Part shown: piece after piece, positions 17,795-25,856 of the stretch | Layout: each line of letters begins with the position of its first letter | Numbering within the stretch: the stretch's first letter is position 1 | Assembly: GCA_964471405.1 (NCBI GenBank) | Contig: CAYYGH010000011.1 | Location: 1-48,212 of the forward strand | Direction of reading: 5' to 3' | DNA length: 48,212 bases | Origin: J084 sp964471405 | Lineage (GTDB): Bacteria; Pseudomonadota; Alphaproteobacteria; Sphingomonadales; Rhodothalassiaceae | The notes under the pieces: model-generated | Databases searched by the model: none | What the model saw: only the letters and a program-made list of their open reading frames with translations | What the model was told of the DNA's origin: nothing | Position numbers and translations under genes: made by a program

Positions 17795-19057
17795 ATGAAT
17801 GATCGAGTCGTCATCCTCGGGGCCGGCCATGCAGGCCTGCAATGTGCCGCCACGCTCAGGCAGCTGGGGGTCGAGGCGCCCATCCTGATGATCGGGGCCG
17901 AAGACGCCCTGCCCTATGACCGTCCGCCGCTGTCCAAGGCCTGGCTGAAGGGCGAGCTGCCGGAAGAGCGGCTTTTGCTGCGCAAGCCGGCATTCTACGA
18001 GGCCAAGCGGATCGATGTCATGCGCAACATGCGCGTGACCGGAATCGACCCGGCTGCACACCGGCTGCAGCTCGCCGATGGAGATGGCATCACCTATGGC
18101 ACGCTCGTGCTGGCCACCGGTGCCGCACCTCGCCTTCTGCCGGCAGACATGGTCTCCGCGACAGACCCTGAAGGGTATGACCGCCTGCTCACGCTGCGCA
18201 GCCTGGCAGATGCGAGACGGATCAAATCTCGTCTGGCCGCCAGCAGCAGTCTGCTGGTGATCGGCGGCGGCTATATCGGGCTGGAAGTGGCGGCCAGCGC
18301 CCGGGCGCTTGACCTTGCGGTCACCGTCATCGAGGCCACCGACAAGCTGATGCCGCGGCTCGGTTCTCCGCCGGTGAGCGCCTTCTTTGCCGCGCTCCAC
18401 CGCCAGCACGGTGTGGATGTCCGTCTGGCCACCCGCCTCAGCCAGCTGTTTCTGGACAAGGATGGCGTGCGCGCAAGGCTGGCGGACGGAACGGAAATTG
18501 CCGCCGATTGTGCGCTTGTCGGGATCGGTGCGCGTCCGCGAACGGAACTGGCCGAAAAAGCCGGCATCGCCTGTGAGGACGGCGTTCTCGTCGATGAGCA
18601 ATTGCGGACCAGTGCGGCTGACATCTTCGCCATCGGCGACATGGCCCGGCTGAAGCACAGCCGCTATGGATCGATCCGCCTCGAATCGATTCAAAATGCC
18701 AATGACAGCGCCCAGATCGCCGCGCGTGTGATTGCCGGTGACCGCCAGGCCCGATACGACCCGCTGCCCTGGTTCTGGAGTGAACAGTTCGGCGTGCGCC
18801 TGCAGACGGTGGGTCTCGCTCAGGTCGCATGTCGCCATCTGCTGCGCGGTGATCCCGATTCCGGGACCTTCTCCGTGCTGCACATGGATGCCGGAGACCG
18901 CCTCCTTGCTCTCGACAGCGTCAACACTCCCCGCGACTTCATGCAGGCCAAAAGGCTGATTGCCGCAGGTGTTCGGCTTCACCCCGCTCGCGCAAGCGAC
19001 CCAACCCTGGCGCTGAAAGATGCCGTTGTCGATGAGGGAGGCGCTCCGCCCGGCTGA
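17795..19057 (+). CDS. FAD-dependent oxidoreductase, ferredoxin reductase family
   Basis: A 420-residue two-dinucleotide-domain flavoprotein. The FAD site GAGHAGLQCA is at the N-terminus, with ALPYDRPPLSKAWLKGE next. The NAD(P)H site is VIGGGYIGLEVA, a third FAD signature is DIFAIGDMA, and a reductase C-terminal domain closes the protein. This layout is that of putidaredoxin/rhodocoxin reductases, which pass electrons from NAD(P)H to a [2Fe-2S] ferredoxin for a P450 or dioxygenase. Neither partner is nearby, so the substrate is unknown. GAGGGAA precedes ATG 17795 at a rather long distance. Confidence 0.85.
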   Translation: MNDRVVILGAGHAGLQCAATLRQLGVEAPILMIGAEDALPYDRPPLSKAWLKGELPEERLLLRKPAFYEAKRIDVMRNMRVTGIDPAAHRLQLADGDGITYGTLVLATGAAPRLLPADMVSATDPEGYDRLLTLRSLADARRIKSRLAASSSLLVIGGGYIGLEVAASARALDLAVTVIEATDKLMPRLGSPPVSAFFAALHRQHGVDVRLATRLSQLFLDKDGVRARLADGTEIAADCALVGIGARPRTELAEKAGIACEDGVLVDEQLRTSAADIFAIGDMARLKHSRYGSIRLESIQNANDSAQIAARVIAGDRQARYDPLPWFWSEQFGVRLQTVGLAQVACRHLLRGDPDSGTFSVLHMDAGDRLLALDSVNTPRDFMQAKRLIAAGVRLHPARASDPTLALKDAVVDEGGAPPG

Positions 19058-19253
19058 TCTCCCCTGCCTCCTGGACGGCGACAGACCGCTCCGACCCCGG
19101 CCGGAATTGCGCAAGAAGAGGACGGTGGTCCATGCCGGAGCCGGGCCAAGGATCGAAAAAACGGACGACACTGGAGATTCCCGATCGCGGGCGACAGCCG
19201 CTCAAGGCAGAATGCGGCCGAGGATTCCGTTCACATAGTCAAAAATTCCGGGG

Positions 19254-19329
19254 TGGTGGAGCCGAGGGGAATCGAACCCCTGACCTCAGCAGTGCGATTG
19301 CTGCGCTCTCCCAACTGAGCTACGGCCCC
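19254..19329 (-). tRNA. tRNA-Ala (CGC)
   Basis: The minus strand folds into a full 76-base cloverleaf with encoded CCA. Acceptor GGGGCCG pairs with CGGCTCC and includes the G3-U70 wobble that identifies alanine tRNAs. The D-stem is GCTC/GAGC. The anticodon stem CAGCA/TGCTG encloses the loop ATCGCAC with anticodon CGC, and the T-arm is AGGGG-TTCGATT-CCCCT. It reads GCG codons. It lies five bases downstream of tRNA-Arg. Confidence 0.95.
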
Positions 19330-19334
19330 GGTCA

Positions 19335-19411
19335 TGGCGCGCTCGGGAGGATTCGAACCCCCGACCCCCAGATTCGTAGTCTGGTGCTCTATCCAGCTGA
19401 GCTACGAGCGC
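19335..19411 (-). tRNA. tRNA-Arg (ACG)
   Basis: A 77-base minus-strand cloverleaf with G73 and encoded CCA. Acceptor GCGCTCG pairs with CGAGCGC. The D-arm is GCTC-AGCTGGATA-GAGC, and CCAGA/TCTGG encloses CTACGAA with anticodon ACG. The T-arm is GGGGG-TTCGAAT-CCTCC. The anticodon A is normally edited to inosine by TadA so that it reads CGU, CGC and CGA. Confidence 0.96.
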
Positions 19412-19459
19412 GCAGGCATCCGCCATCAGCGGCACACCGCCATTGCCGGATGCGCGCGG

Positions 19460-19488
19460 AACATAGTAATGAGGCCGCCGGCAATCAA
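19460..19488 (-). promoter_or_regulatory. Candidate sigma-70 promoter for the tRNA-Arg/tRNA-Ala operon
   Basis: On the minus strand TTGATT (19483-19488) and TATGTT (19460-19465) are separated by exactly 17 bases. Transcription would begin about 40 bases before tRNA-Arg. Confidence 0.5.
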
Positions 19489-19568
19489 GTCCCTTTTCGG
19501 TGATCTCGTGCAATGGGCACCATCGCGTGACCTGATCAGGGAACGGGCGGCAACACGGCGCAAGGACG

Positions 19569-20045
19569 ATGATCCCCCACATGTTCCGTTCCGGGCTTCT
19601 GCTGCTTCTTTCCGTCCTGCTGGCAGGCTGTGCCAGCGGTCCCTGGCCGCGACTGGCCGGCCCGCCGCCGCACAGCCCCGTTCCGGCGCCGGCCCCCATG
19701 CGCAGCATGACCGCAAAACCGGTCTTCGCCTTTCCCGATGCCCAGACGGCGCGCCGCTTTCTCGACTCATTGCCGGAGCGCATTGCCGGCTGGGAAAAGG
19801 ATCTTGCCGAGCTCGCCCGATCAGGCCAGGGCACCGGCGAGGCGGCAGCCGGCAACACGGGGCAGGATTGGGCGGGAGCGGAAGTCCTGCGCAGCCGGCG
19901 ACACCGCCTCGAAGTGGCGGTAACCGAGGCCGAACTCAAGCTGGATGCGGCCAGGCGCGCGCTGCCCGCGGAGGAACTGCGCATTGCGCGTCTTCAGGCC
20001 CGCCTTGCCCGGCTCAAGGCGGCACTGGTGGCACTGGCACCTTGA
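19569..20045 (+). CDS. Small hypothetical lipoprotein with coiled coil
   Basis: A 158-residue protein with a lipoprotein signal: a Leu-rich stretch then LLAG-Cys21. A Pro-rich linker (GPPPHSPVPAPAP) follows, and from about residue 105 to the end an Ala/Glu/Leu/Arg-rich helix likely forms a coiled coil. It should be anchored to a membrane facing the periplasm. I recognise no family. The start may be ATG 19569 or ATG 19581 (four codons later); either keeps the lipobox. It lies 64 bases before the first in-frame start possibility of pmbA, on the same strand. Confidence 0.65.
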   Translation: MIPHMFRSGLLLLLSVLLAGCASGPWPRLAGPPPHSPVPAPAPMRSMTAKPVFAFPDAQTARRFLDSLPERIAGWEKDLAELARSGQGTGEAAAGNTGQDWAGAEVLRSRRHRLEVAVTEAELKLDAARRALPAEELRIARLQARLARLKAALVALAP

Positions 20046-20163
20046 GGCCGTCTTCCGGCAGAATTCGGCTCTTGCCTTTCCGGTTCCAACACACGACATC
20101 TGAAAGCGATTGTCGGCGGAAACGATCGGCTCCACCATGACCGACAGCGAGGGATCCAGAACG

Positions 20164-21570
20164 ATGACTGTCAAGGCCCCCAGCATGCACAGCACAACGC
20201 ACCAGGCGGTCGAGGTCGCCGAAGCCGATGCCAGCCTGCTTCTGGAGGCCGTGCTCCAGGCGGCACGGCGGGCCGGGGCCGAGGCGGCCGAGGCGGTCAT
20301 GATCGCGGGAACGGCGGCCGAGGCCCGTGTCCGCCTGGGTGCTCTGGAATCCATGGAACGCGAAGACGATTTCGCCATCGGACTGCGGGTCTTCGTCAAC
20401 CACCGTCAGGCGAGCGTTTCCACCGCCTCGCGGCGGATGGAGGCACTGACCGCCCTTGCCGAGCGCGCGGTCGCGATGGCGCGATTGAGCCCGCCGGACC
20501 CCCACGCCCGCCTGGCTCCGGCCAGCTGCCTGAAGGAGGATCCCCAAAGGGCTGCCGAAGCCCTCCGGCTTGCCGACGAGGCCGAGCCCACACCGCAGGA
20601 GCTTGCCGAAATGGCCCTGGCAGCCGAGGCGGAGGCCAGGGCCGACGATCGCATCACGAATTCCGGAGGAGCGGGCGCCTCGGCGGGGCGGCGTACGCGC
20701 TGGCATGCGACGACCGACGGCTTCTTCGCCCGCACCGAATCCACCATCTACGGCATTGGCGTAAGCGTGATGGCCGGCGAGGGTGATGCGGCCGTGCGGG
20801 ATTACGCCACCCATTCGGCCCGCCACCGTGCAGCGCTCGAGCCCCCGGACAGAATAGGAGAGCGGGCCCGCAGCCGCACCATCGCCCGTCTCGGTGCCCG
20901 TTCGGCTCCGACCGGTATCTTTCCCGTGTTCTTTGCCCCCCGGGTTGCCCGCACATTGCTTGGACATCTGGCCGCCGCAATCAATGGCGAGCGGATTGCA
21001 CGCGGCACATCCTTCCTGAAAGAGCGCCTCCATGAGCCCGTCTTTCCCGAGGCCATCACGATCACGGATGATCCTCTCCGGCCGGCGGGGCTGCGGTCGC
21101 GGGCTTTCGATGCGGAGGGAGTGGCAACCGGCCGCCGTGCAATCGTGGAAGGGGGGCGCCTGCTCACCTGGCTTCTCGATACCGCAAGCGCCAGTGAACT
21201 CGGCCTGCGCACCACGGGGCACGCCTCCCGCAGCCTTGCGGAACCGCCATCGCCGGCGCCCAGCAATCTCTACCTGGAACCCGGCCCTTGCAAGCCGGAA
21301 GACCTGATGCGGGATGCCGGTCGGGGCCTGCTGGTGACGGAACTGATCGGTCAGGGCGTGAATATCGTGACCGGGGATTACAGCCGGGGGGCGGCCGGCT
21401 TCTGGATCGAGAATGGCGAGATCGCCTATCCCGTCCATGAGGTCACGATCGCCGGTCGCCTGGATCGCATGTTTGCGGAGCTGGTGGCGGCTGACGACCT
21501 GGATTTCCGCTACGGGATCGATGCCCCCACCCTGCTCGTGCCCGAAATGACGGTGGCAGGCAAGGAATGA
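20164..21570 (+). CDS. pmbA: TldD/PmbA family metalloprotease-like protein
   Basis: A 468-residue PmbA (TldE) homologue. In enterobacteria TldD-TldE is a heterodimeric protease for unfolded peptides, microcin B17 maturation and CcdA degradation; TldE is the non-catalytic partner. Diagnostic segments are REDDFAIGLRVFVNHRQASVSTA, IFPVFFAPRVARTLLGHLA and the C-terminal LVTELIGQGVNIVTGDYSRG followed by GFWIENGEIAYPVHEVTIAG. Residue 1 is uncertain: ATG 20137 is also possible. ATG 20164 is chosen for the GAGGGA upstream. No tldD is in the window. The stop overlaps the next start by four bases. Confidence 0.9.
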   Translation: MTVKAPSMHSTTHQAVEVAEADASLLLEAVLQAARRAGAEAAEAVMIAGTAAEARVRLGALESMEREDDFAIGLRVFVNHRQASVSTASRRMEALTALAERAVAMARLSPPDPHARLAPASCLKEDPQRAAEALRLADEAEPTPQELAEMALAAEAEARADDRITNSGGAGASAGRRTRWHATTDGFFARTESTIYGIGVSVMAGEGDAAVRDYATHSARHRAALEPPDRIGERARSRTIARLGARSAPTGIFPVFFAPRVARTLLGHLAAAINGERIARGTSFLKERLHEPVFPEAITITDDPLRPAGLRSRAFDAEGVATGRRAIVEGGRLLTWLLDTASASELGLRTTGHASRSLAEPPSPAPSNLYLEPGPCKPEDLMRDAGRGLLVTELIGQGVNIVTGDYSRGAAGFWIENGEIAYPVHEVTIAGRLDRMFAELVAADDLDFRYGIDAPTLLVPEMTVAGKE

Positions 21571-22445
21571 GCCGGAAGGAGGCGATGGCTGCCCAGCTCA
21601 GCGAGCGGCGGCATGCCGATCTGGATATTCTGCGCCGCGCCGTCACCGCCGGCGGGCAGCTGGCCGCGACCCTGCAGAGCACGCAACCCCGCGCCTGGCG
21701 CAAGGCCGACGGGACCATGGTGAGCGAAGCCGACCTCGCCGTTGACCGCCTGCTGGGCGAACGGCTGCGTCAGGCCCGTCCGGATTACGGCTGGTGGTCG
21801 GAGGAATCGGGCTATGTGCCTCCTCGCGAAAGGGCGCCTGTCTGGCTGGTCGATCCCATCGATGGGACCCGCAGTTACCTCAAGGGACGGGCAGACTGGT
21901 GCGTTGCCGGCGCTCTGCTGGAAGACGGTCGCCCGGTGCTGGCCGCCGTGGCAGAACCGGAGTCAGGGTCCCTGTTCTGGGCCATGCGGGGTGAGGGCGC
22001 CTACCGTGATGGCGAGGCCCTGCATGTCAGCAATCGGCGGGAGCTGGCACAAGCCCGGGCCTTTGCGGATCGCGGCCGGCTGGCCCGGAAGGCCGCCTGG
22101 CGACAGCCATGGCCGCCGCTGCGCCATCACAGCATTGGCTCCTTCATCCTCCGCCTGGCACGGATTGCCGCAGGAGAGGCCGATCTGCTCCTCAGCTTCA
22201 CGCCGAAAGCACCTTGGGACATCGCCCCCGGCCAGCTGCTGGTCGAGGAGGCCGGCGGCGTGCTCCGGGGAACACCGGAGGCTCCTTTGCGCTTCGTCCA
22301 TGAAGAGGAGAGCGGCCAAGCCGCCGAACCCAAGGACGACCATCCCGCAGCCGCAGCGGGCCCGGTGGTTCTTTATGCGGCCCCTGCTTCGCTCATCCCC
22401 GCCCTTAAGGCCCAGCTTGCCATTCCCGATCCCGCAGGCGACTGA
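21567..22445 (+). CDS. Inositol monophosphatase-family phosphatase, probably CysQ-like PAP phosphatase
   Basis: A 292-residue Mg-dependent phosphatase. The metal site is visible: Glu79 in WWSEES, DPIDGT at 96-101, and W217-D218 in APWDIAPGQLLVEEAGG. The family includes inositol monophosphatases, histidinol-phosphate phosphatase HisN and 3'(2'),5'-bisphosphate nucleotidase CysQ. The following sulfotransferase gene makes CysQ-type activity on 3'-phosphoadenosine 5'-phosphate likely, because PAP is the product of sulfotransfer and inhibits it. That choice is contextual; a HisN role cannot be excluded from sequence. Its ATG overlaps the pmbA stop (ATGA). Confidence 0.82.
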   Translation: MSRKEAMAAQLSERRHADLDILRRAVTAGGQLAATLQSTQPRAWRKADGTMVSEADLAVDRLLGERLRQARPDYGWWSEESGYVPPRERAPVWLVDPIDGTRSYLKGRADWCVAGALLEDGRPVLAAVAEPESGSLFWAMRGEGAYRDGEALHVSNRRELAQARAFADRGRLARKAAWRQPWPPLRHHSIGSFILRLARIAAGEADLLLSFTPKAPWDIAPGQLLVEEAGGVLRGTPEAPLRFVHEEESGQAAEPKDDHPAAAAGPVVLYAAPASLIPALKAQLAIPDPAGD

Positions 22446-22501
22446 CACGCACTGCAGACTTCCGCTTGGCGGCAGGCAAGCGAGGCGTTAAGAGGATCCC
22501 C

Positions 22502-23608
22502 ATGATGGAAGATCGCCTTGATTCCACGCATGCGCTCTATGGAGCGGATCTGCGCACCCTCATCCGGGTGCTGCGCCGCTACGGCCCCCCCGCCCCCGAG
22601 CGGCGCATGATCGCCTACCGGGCCTTGCTTGCGGCCTTCGGGAGGCTGCCCTTCACTCTTATCGAGCGGGCATATGAGGCCCTCCACCGCGACCCGCCGT
22701 CCGGTCCGCCACCTCTGTTCATTCTCGGTCACTGGCGCTCGGGCACCACGCATCTCTACAACATTCTCAGCAAGGCGGACGACGCCGCCTATGTCTCCCC
22801 CTTTGCCACGGCGCTGCCGCATGATTTCCTGATTCTGGGGAGCCTGCTCCGCCCCCTGCTCACACGCAAGCTGCCGCGCCATCGCTATATTGACCGCGTC
22901 TCCGTCACACCCGACGCACCGCAGGAAGACGAGATCGCCCTTGCCAATCTGACCCCCGTTTCCTTCTACCACGCCCTCTACTTTCCGCGGCATTTTCACA
23001 CCATCTTCCATCCCGCCATCTTCTTCGACGGCCTCCAGGAGCAGGAGAGGAAGGAATGGGAAGCCGTGCTGCGGCGCTTTTATCGCAAGCTTGCCATCGC
23101 CCAGCCCGGCAAACGCCTCATCATCAAGAACCCGGTCTACACGGCACGCCCGGCCCATCTGCGCCGGCTTTTCCCGCAGGCACGGTTCGTGCACATCCAT
23201 CGTGACCCTTACCGGGTATTCGTGTCGATGCGCAATTTCTACCGGCAGCTGCTGCGTCAGTTCGCCCTGCAGCCTTATGACCATCTCGACATCGATGAGA
23301 TCATTCTCGACACCTATGCCGAGATGATGGACAGTTTCGAGTCCGAAACAAAAGACTGGCCGGCAGACCGCCTCATCGCCATTTCCTTTGCGCGGCTGGA
23401 GCGGTCTCCCCTTGAGACCATAGCCGAGATCTATGAGCGTCTCGGGCTTGACGGTTTCAGCCGCAACCGCGAGCGGTTTGCCCGCTATCTGGACAGTGTC
23501 ACCGGCTATCGCAAGAACCGCTATCGGCCCATTCCCGAGGATGTCCGCCGCAAGGTCGAGGACCGGTGGGGACGTTTCCTCGCTCGCTATGGGGACCAGG
23601 CGGCGTGA
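22502..23608 (+). CDS. PAPS-dependent sulfotransferase family protein
   Basis: A 368-residue protein with both cofactor loops of the family. The 5'-phosphosulfate loop GHWRSGTTHL is at 76-85, and the 3'-phosphate loop region HRDPYRVFVSM is at 233-243. Family members move a sulfuryl group from PAPS to a hydroxyl or amine. The best resemblance is the bacterial Sulfotransfer_3-type group with an N-terminal helical extension; the acceptor is unknown. AGAGG lies six bases before ATG 22502. An upstream TTG is less likely. The stop overlaps the GTG start of the next gene. Confidence 0.87.
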   Translation: MMEDRLDSTHALYGADLRTLIRVLRRYGPPAPERRMIAYRALLAAFGRLPFTLIERAYEALHRDPPSGPPPLFILGHWRSGTTHLYNILSKADDAAYVSPFATALPHDFLILGSLLRPLLTRKLPRHRYIDRVSVTPDAPQEDEIALANLTPVSFYHALYFPRHFHTIFHPAIFFDGLQEQERKEWEAVLRRFYRKLAIAQPGKRLIIKNPVYTARPAHLRRLFPQARFVHIHRDPYRVFVSMRNFYRQLLRQFALQPYDHLDIDEIILDTYAEMMDSFESETKDWPADRLIAISFARLERSPLETIAEIYERLGLDGFSRNRERFARYLDSVTGYRKNRYRPIPEDVRRKVEDRWGRFLARYGDQAA

Positions 23609-24786
23609 GCAGGTGGCGGACCCTTCTGCCGGCTCTGCTGCTCCTTGCCCCGCTTGCTGCCTGCGGCAGACAGGCAACCGTTCCCTCCGACTCGCAACTG
23701 GCGCCGGTTGCGTGCGCTTCTCATCCTCTCATCGATGCCCGCTCCGGCAAGGCGATTGCCGGCGCGGAAGATCTGGCAGTGCTCGATGGAAAGCATCTTG
23801 TGATCTCCGCCCATGACAGACGCGCAGTCAAGGCGGCTCTTGATGCGGAGCACCCCGTGCCGGAGGGGGGCTTGTATCTGCTGAAGGCGGAACGGCTGGA
23901 GACGGCGGAAGCCGGGGCTCCCCTTGCTCTCGTGCCGCTGGCTGCGCCGGTTCCGCTGCGCCCTCACGGCATCGCGGCCGCCAGGGATGGCAGACAGACG
24001 CGCCTCTTCGTCATCGACCGGCGCTATCGGCATGGCGCGCTGGGGGTGCGCATCTGGTCGTTTTCACTCTCGGGCACGCATCTCGTGCACCCCCGGCTTC
24101 TGGCACAGGGGCGCGCCTGGTGCGCGGCCAATGATCTCGTTCTGGATTCCGCCCGCAATCGGCTGCTGGTGACGCTGGATCATGCCGCCTGCTCCGGCTG
24201 GCGCCGCTGGTGGGAAGATCTTCGGGCCGCGCCTTCCGGCCGGGTGACGTCCCTTCCCCTCACCGCCCGCAAGTGGCCGGCTCCCCGGGGCAGACCGCTG
24301 CTTGCCGGCTTGCGTTGGCCAAACGGGCTGGCGCTGACGAAGACGGCCGAAGGCACAAGGCTGTGGATTGCCGAAACCCGGGGCCATGCCCTCGTCTCCC
24401 TGCCACTCGAAGGAAAGAGAGCCGGAATGCGGCGCTTGTTGCCGCTGCCGGCGGCGCCGGACAACCTCACCCGTATTGCCGGGGACGGCAGGCCGGACGG
24501 TGATGGCGGCCTGCTGGTTGCGGCCCACCCGTCTCTGTTTGCGCTGGCGCTTTATCGGGACCATCTTTTCGGCCGCCGCCGGGCACAAACGATGATCCTG
24601 CGCTTGGCTCCGGACGGGCGTGCGAGTACCCTTTATGCGGAAGACGGGCAGCGGCTGTCGGCAGCCACGACGGCAGTCATATGGGCGGGGCGACTGATCG
24701 CAACCAGCGCTTGGGACTCGCGCATGCTGGTCTGTCAACTGGACAAGCGGGCGCAAGCGGACGGACGGGCGGAGAAAGCCGAATGA
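23605..24786 (+). CDS. Paraoxonase/arylesterase-like beta-propeller lipoprotein
   Basis: A 393-residue protein starting at GTG 23605 (GTGA overlap). A signal with lipobox LAAC (Cys20) anchors it to a membrane. By my reading the propeller keeps the calcium ligands of paraoxonases: Glu55-Asp56 (GAEDLAVL), Asn176 (ANDLVLD), Asn240 (WPNGLAL) and Asp286-Asn287 (PDNLTR). It also keeps the catalytic-type His121 (RPHGIAA). Cys37 and Cys377 match the disulfide joining the propeller ends. A second active-site His of PON1 appears to be Asp here. PONs are lactonases/arylesterases, so a periplasmic lactone or ester hydrolase is likely; a generic SMP-30-like role is the alternative. Confidence 0.75.
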   Translation: MSRWRTLLPALLLLAPLAACGRQATVPSDSQLAPVACASHPLIDARSGKAIAGAEDLAVLDGKHLVISAHDRRAVKAALDAEHPVPEGGLYLLKAERLETAEAGAPLALVPLAAPVPLRPHGIAAARDGRQTRLFVIDRRYRHGALGVRIWSFSLSGTHLVHPRLLAQGRAWCAANDLVLDSARNRLLVTLDHAACSGWRRWWEDLRAAPSGRVTSLPLTARKWPAPRGRPLLAGLRWPNGLALTKTAEGTRLWIAETRGHALVSLPLEGKRAGMRRLLPLPAAPDNLTRIAGDGRPDGDGGLLVAAHPSLFALALYRDHLFGRRRAQTMILRLAPDGRASTLYAEDGQRLSAATTAVIWAGRLIATSAWDSRMLVCQLDKRAQADGRAEKAE

Positions 24787-25805
24787 TTGCCGATCCGGTT
24801 CTGGTAACGGGCGGCGCCGGTTTTCTGGGGCGGCGACTGGTGCGCCGGCTCCTGGCAGCAGGCGCCCGGGTGCGCGTGCTGGACAAGGCGGCCGATGCCG
24901 CGGACTCCGCCCTGGCGGGAGCTGAACTGGTGCCCGCTTCCGTGACCGACCGCGAGGCCGTGCGAAAGGCCCTGGCCGGCACCCGCACGATCTTCCACAT
25001 GGCGGCTCTCACCCATCTCTGGCTGCCGGACCCGCAGGCCTATCGCCGCGTCAATTACGAGGGCACGCTGATCGTCCTAGAAGAAGCCTGGCGGGCAGGC
25101 ATAGAGCGCTTCGTGCACACGGTCTCGGAAGTCGTGCTGCGGGGCTGGGATGACCCGGACCCGTCTCCCATTGACGAGAACACGCCTGCTGCGCCCGTCA
25201 CCCGCATGGCCGGTCCCTACAGCTGTTCGAAGTGGTGGGCGGATCAGGCCGTTCGCAACGCGATTGCAGCCGGTCTGCCGGCAGTCATCCTCTATCCGGC
25301 CATTCCCGTGGGTGGTGATGACCGCTCGCGCACGCCGCCCACGCGGATGCTGGAGCAGTTTCTCTTCGCTCCGCCGCCCGCCTATCTCGACTGTGCGCTC
25401 AATCTCCTGGATGCCGAGGATATCGTCACCGCCCACCTCCTGGCTGCCGAGCAGGCTCCCGCCGGAAGCCGCTATGTGATCGGGGCCCCCGCAACCCCCA
25501 TGTCCCGGTTGCTGGCCATTGTCGCCGAGGTGACGGGCCGGCCGCCGCCCTCACACCGGGTGCCGTTCCCGATCGCGCTCGCGACTGCCCGTCTGGCCGA
25601 GCTGCGTGCCCGGCGGACGGGCATCCCGCCCCTGGCCAGCGTCGAAGGGGTGCGGCTCGCCCGATATCCCCGCCCGCTTGATTCCACCCGTGCCCGCACC
25701 GAGCTGGGCTGGGTGCCACGCCCCGTGGAAGAGGCCCTGCGCACTGCCGTGGCGGCCATATGGCAGAACGGCATCCCCCGCTCCCGCCATCCCAGGGCGG
25801 CCTGA
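24783..25805 (+). CDS. Extended SDR, HpnA/3-beta-HSD-like NAD-dependent epimerase/dehydratase
   Basis: A 340-residue Rossmann enzyme with GGAGFLG at 10-16, catalytic Tyr146 and Lys150 in PYSCSKWWAD and a Ser near 115. The segments IFHMAALTHLWLPDP, NYEGT, LPAVILYPAIPVGGDD and NLLDAEDIVTAHLLA resemble HpnA, the hopanoid-associated sugar epimerase, and 3-beta-hydroxysteroid dehydrogenase relatives. No squalene/hopene genes are near. Its ATG overlaps the stop of the PON-like gene (ATGA), tying it to the sulfotransferase group. The substrate is not known. Confidence 0.8.
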   Translation: MIADPVLVTGGAGFLGRRLVRRLLAAGARVRVLDKAADAADSALAGAELVPASVTDREAVRKALAGTRTIFHMAALTHLWLPDPQAYRRVNYEGTLIVLEEAWRAGIERFVHTVSEVVLRGWDDPDPSPIDENTPAAPVTRMAGPYSCSKWWADQAVRNAIAAGLPAVILYPAIPVGGDDRSRTPPTRMLEQFLFAPPPAYLDCALNLLDAEDIVTAHLLAAEQAPAGSRYVIGAPATPMSRLLAIVAEVTGRPPPSHRVPFPIALATARLAELRARRTGIPPLASVEGVRLARYPRPLDSTRARTELGWVPRPVEEALRTAVAAIWQNGIPRSRHPRAA

Positions 25806-25856
25806 ACGTCTCACCGCCCACCGCCTTTCGCCGGCCCACCGGCAGATGGCCGTCTC

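Noticed and set aside
19201..19253. Terminator after tRNA-Ala
   Set aside because: A run of five T follows the CCA on the minus strand, but no stable hairpin outside the tRNA itself could be drawn.
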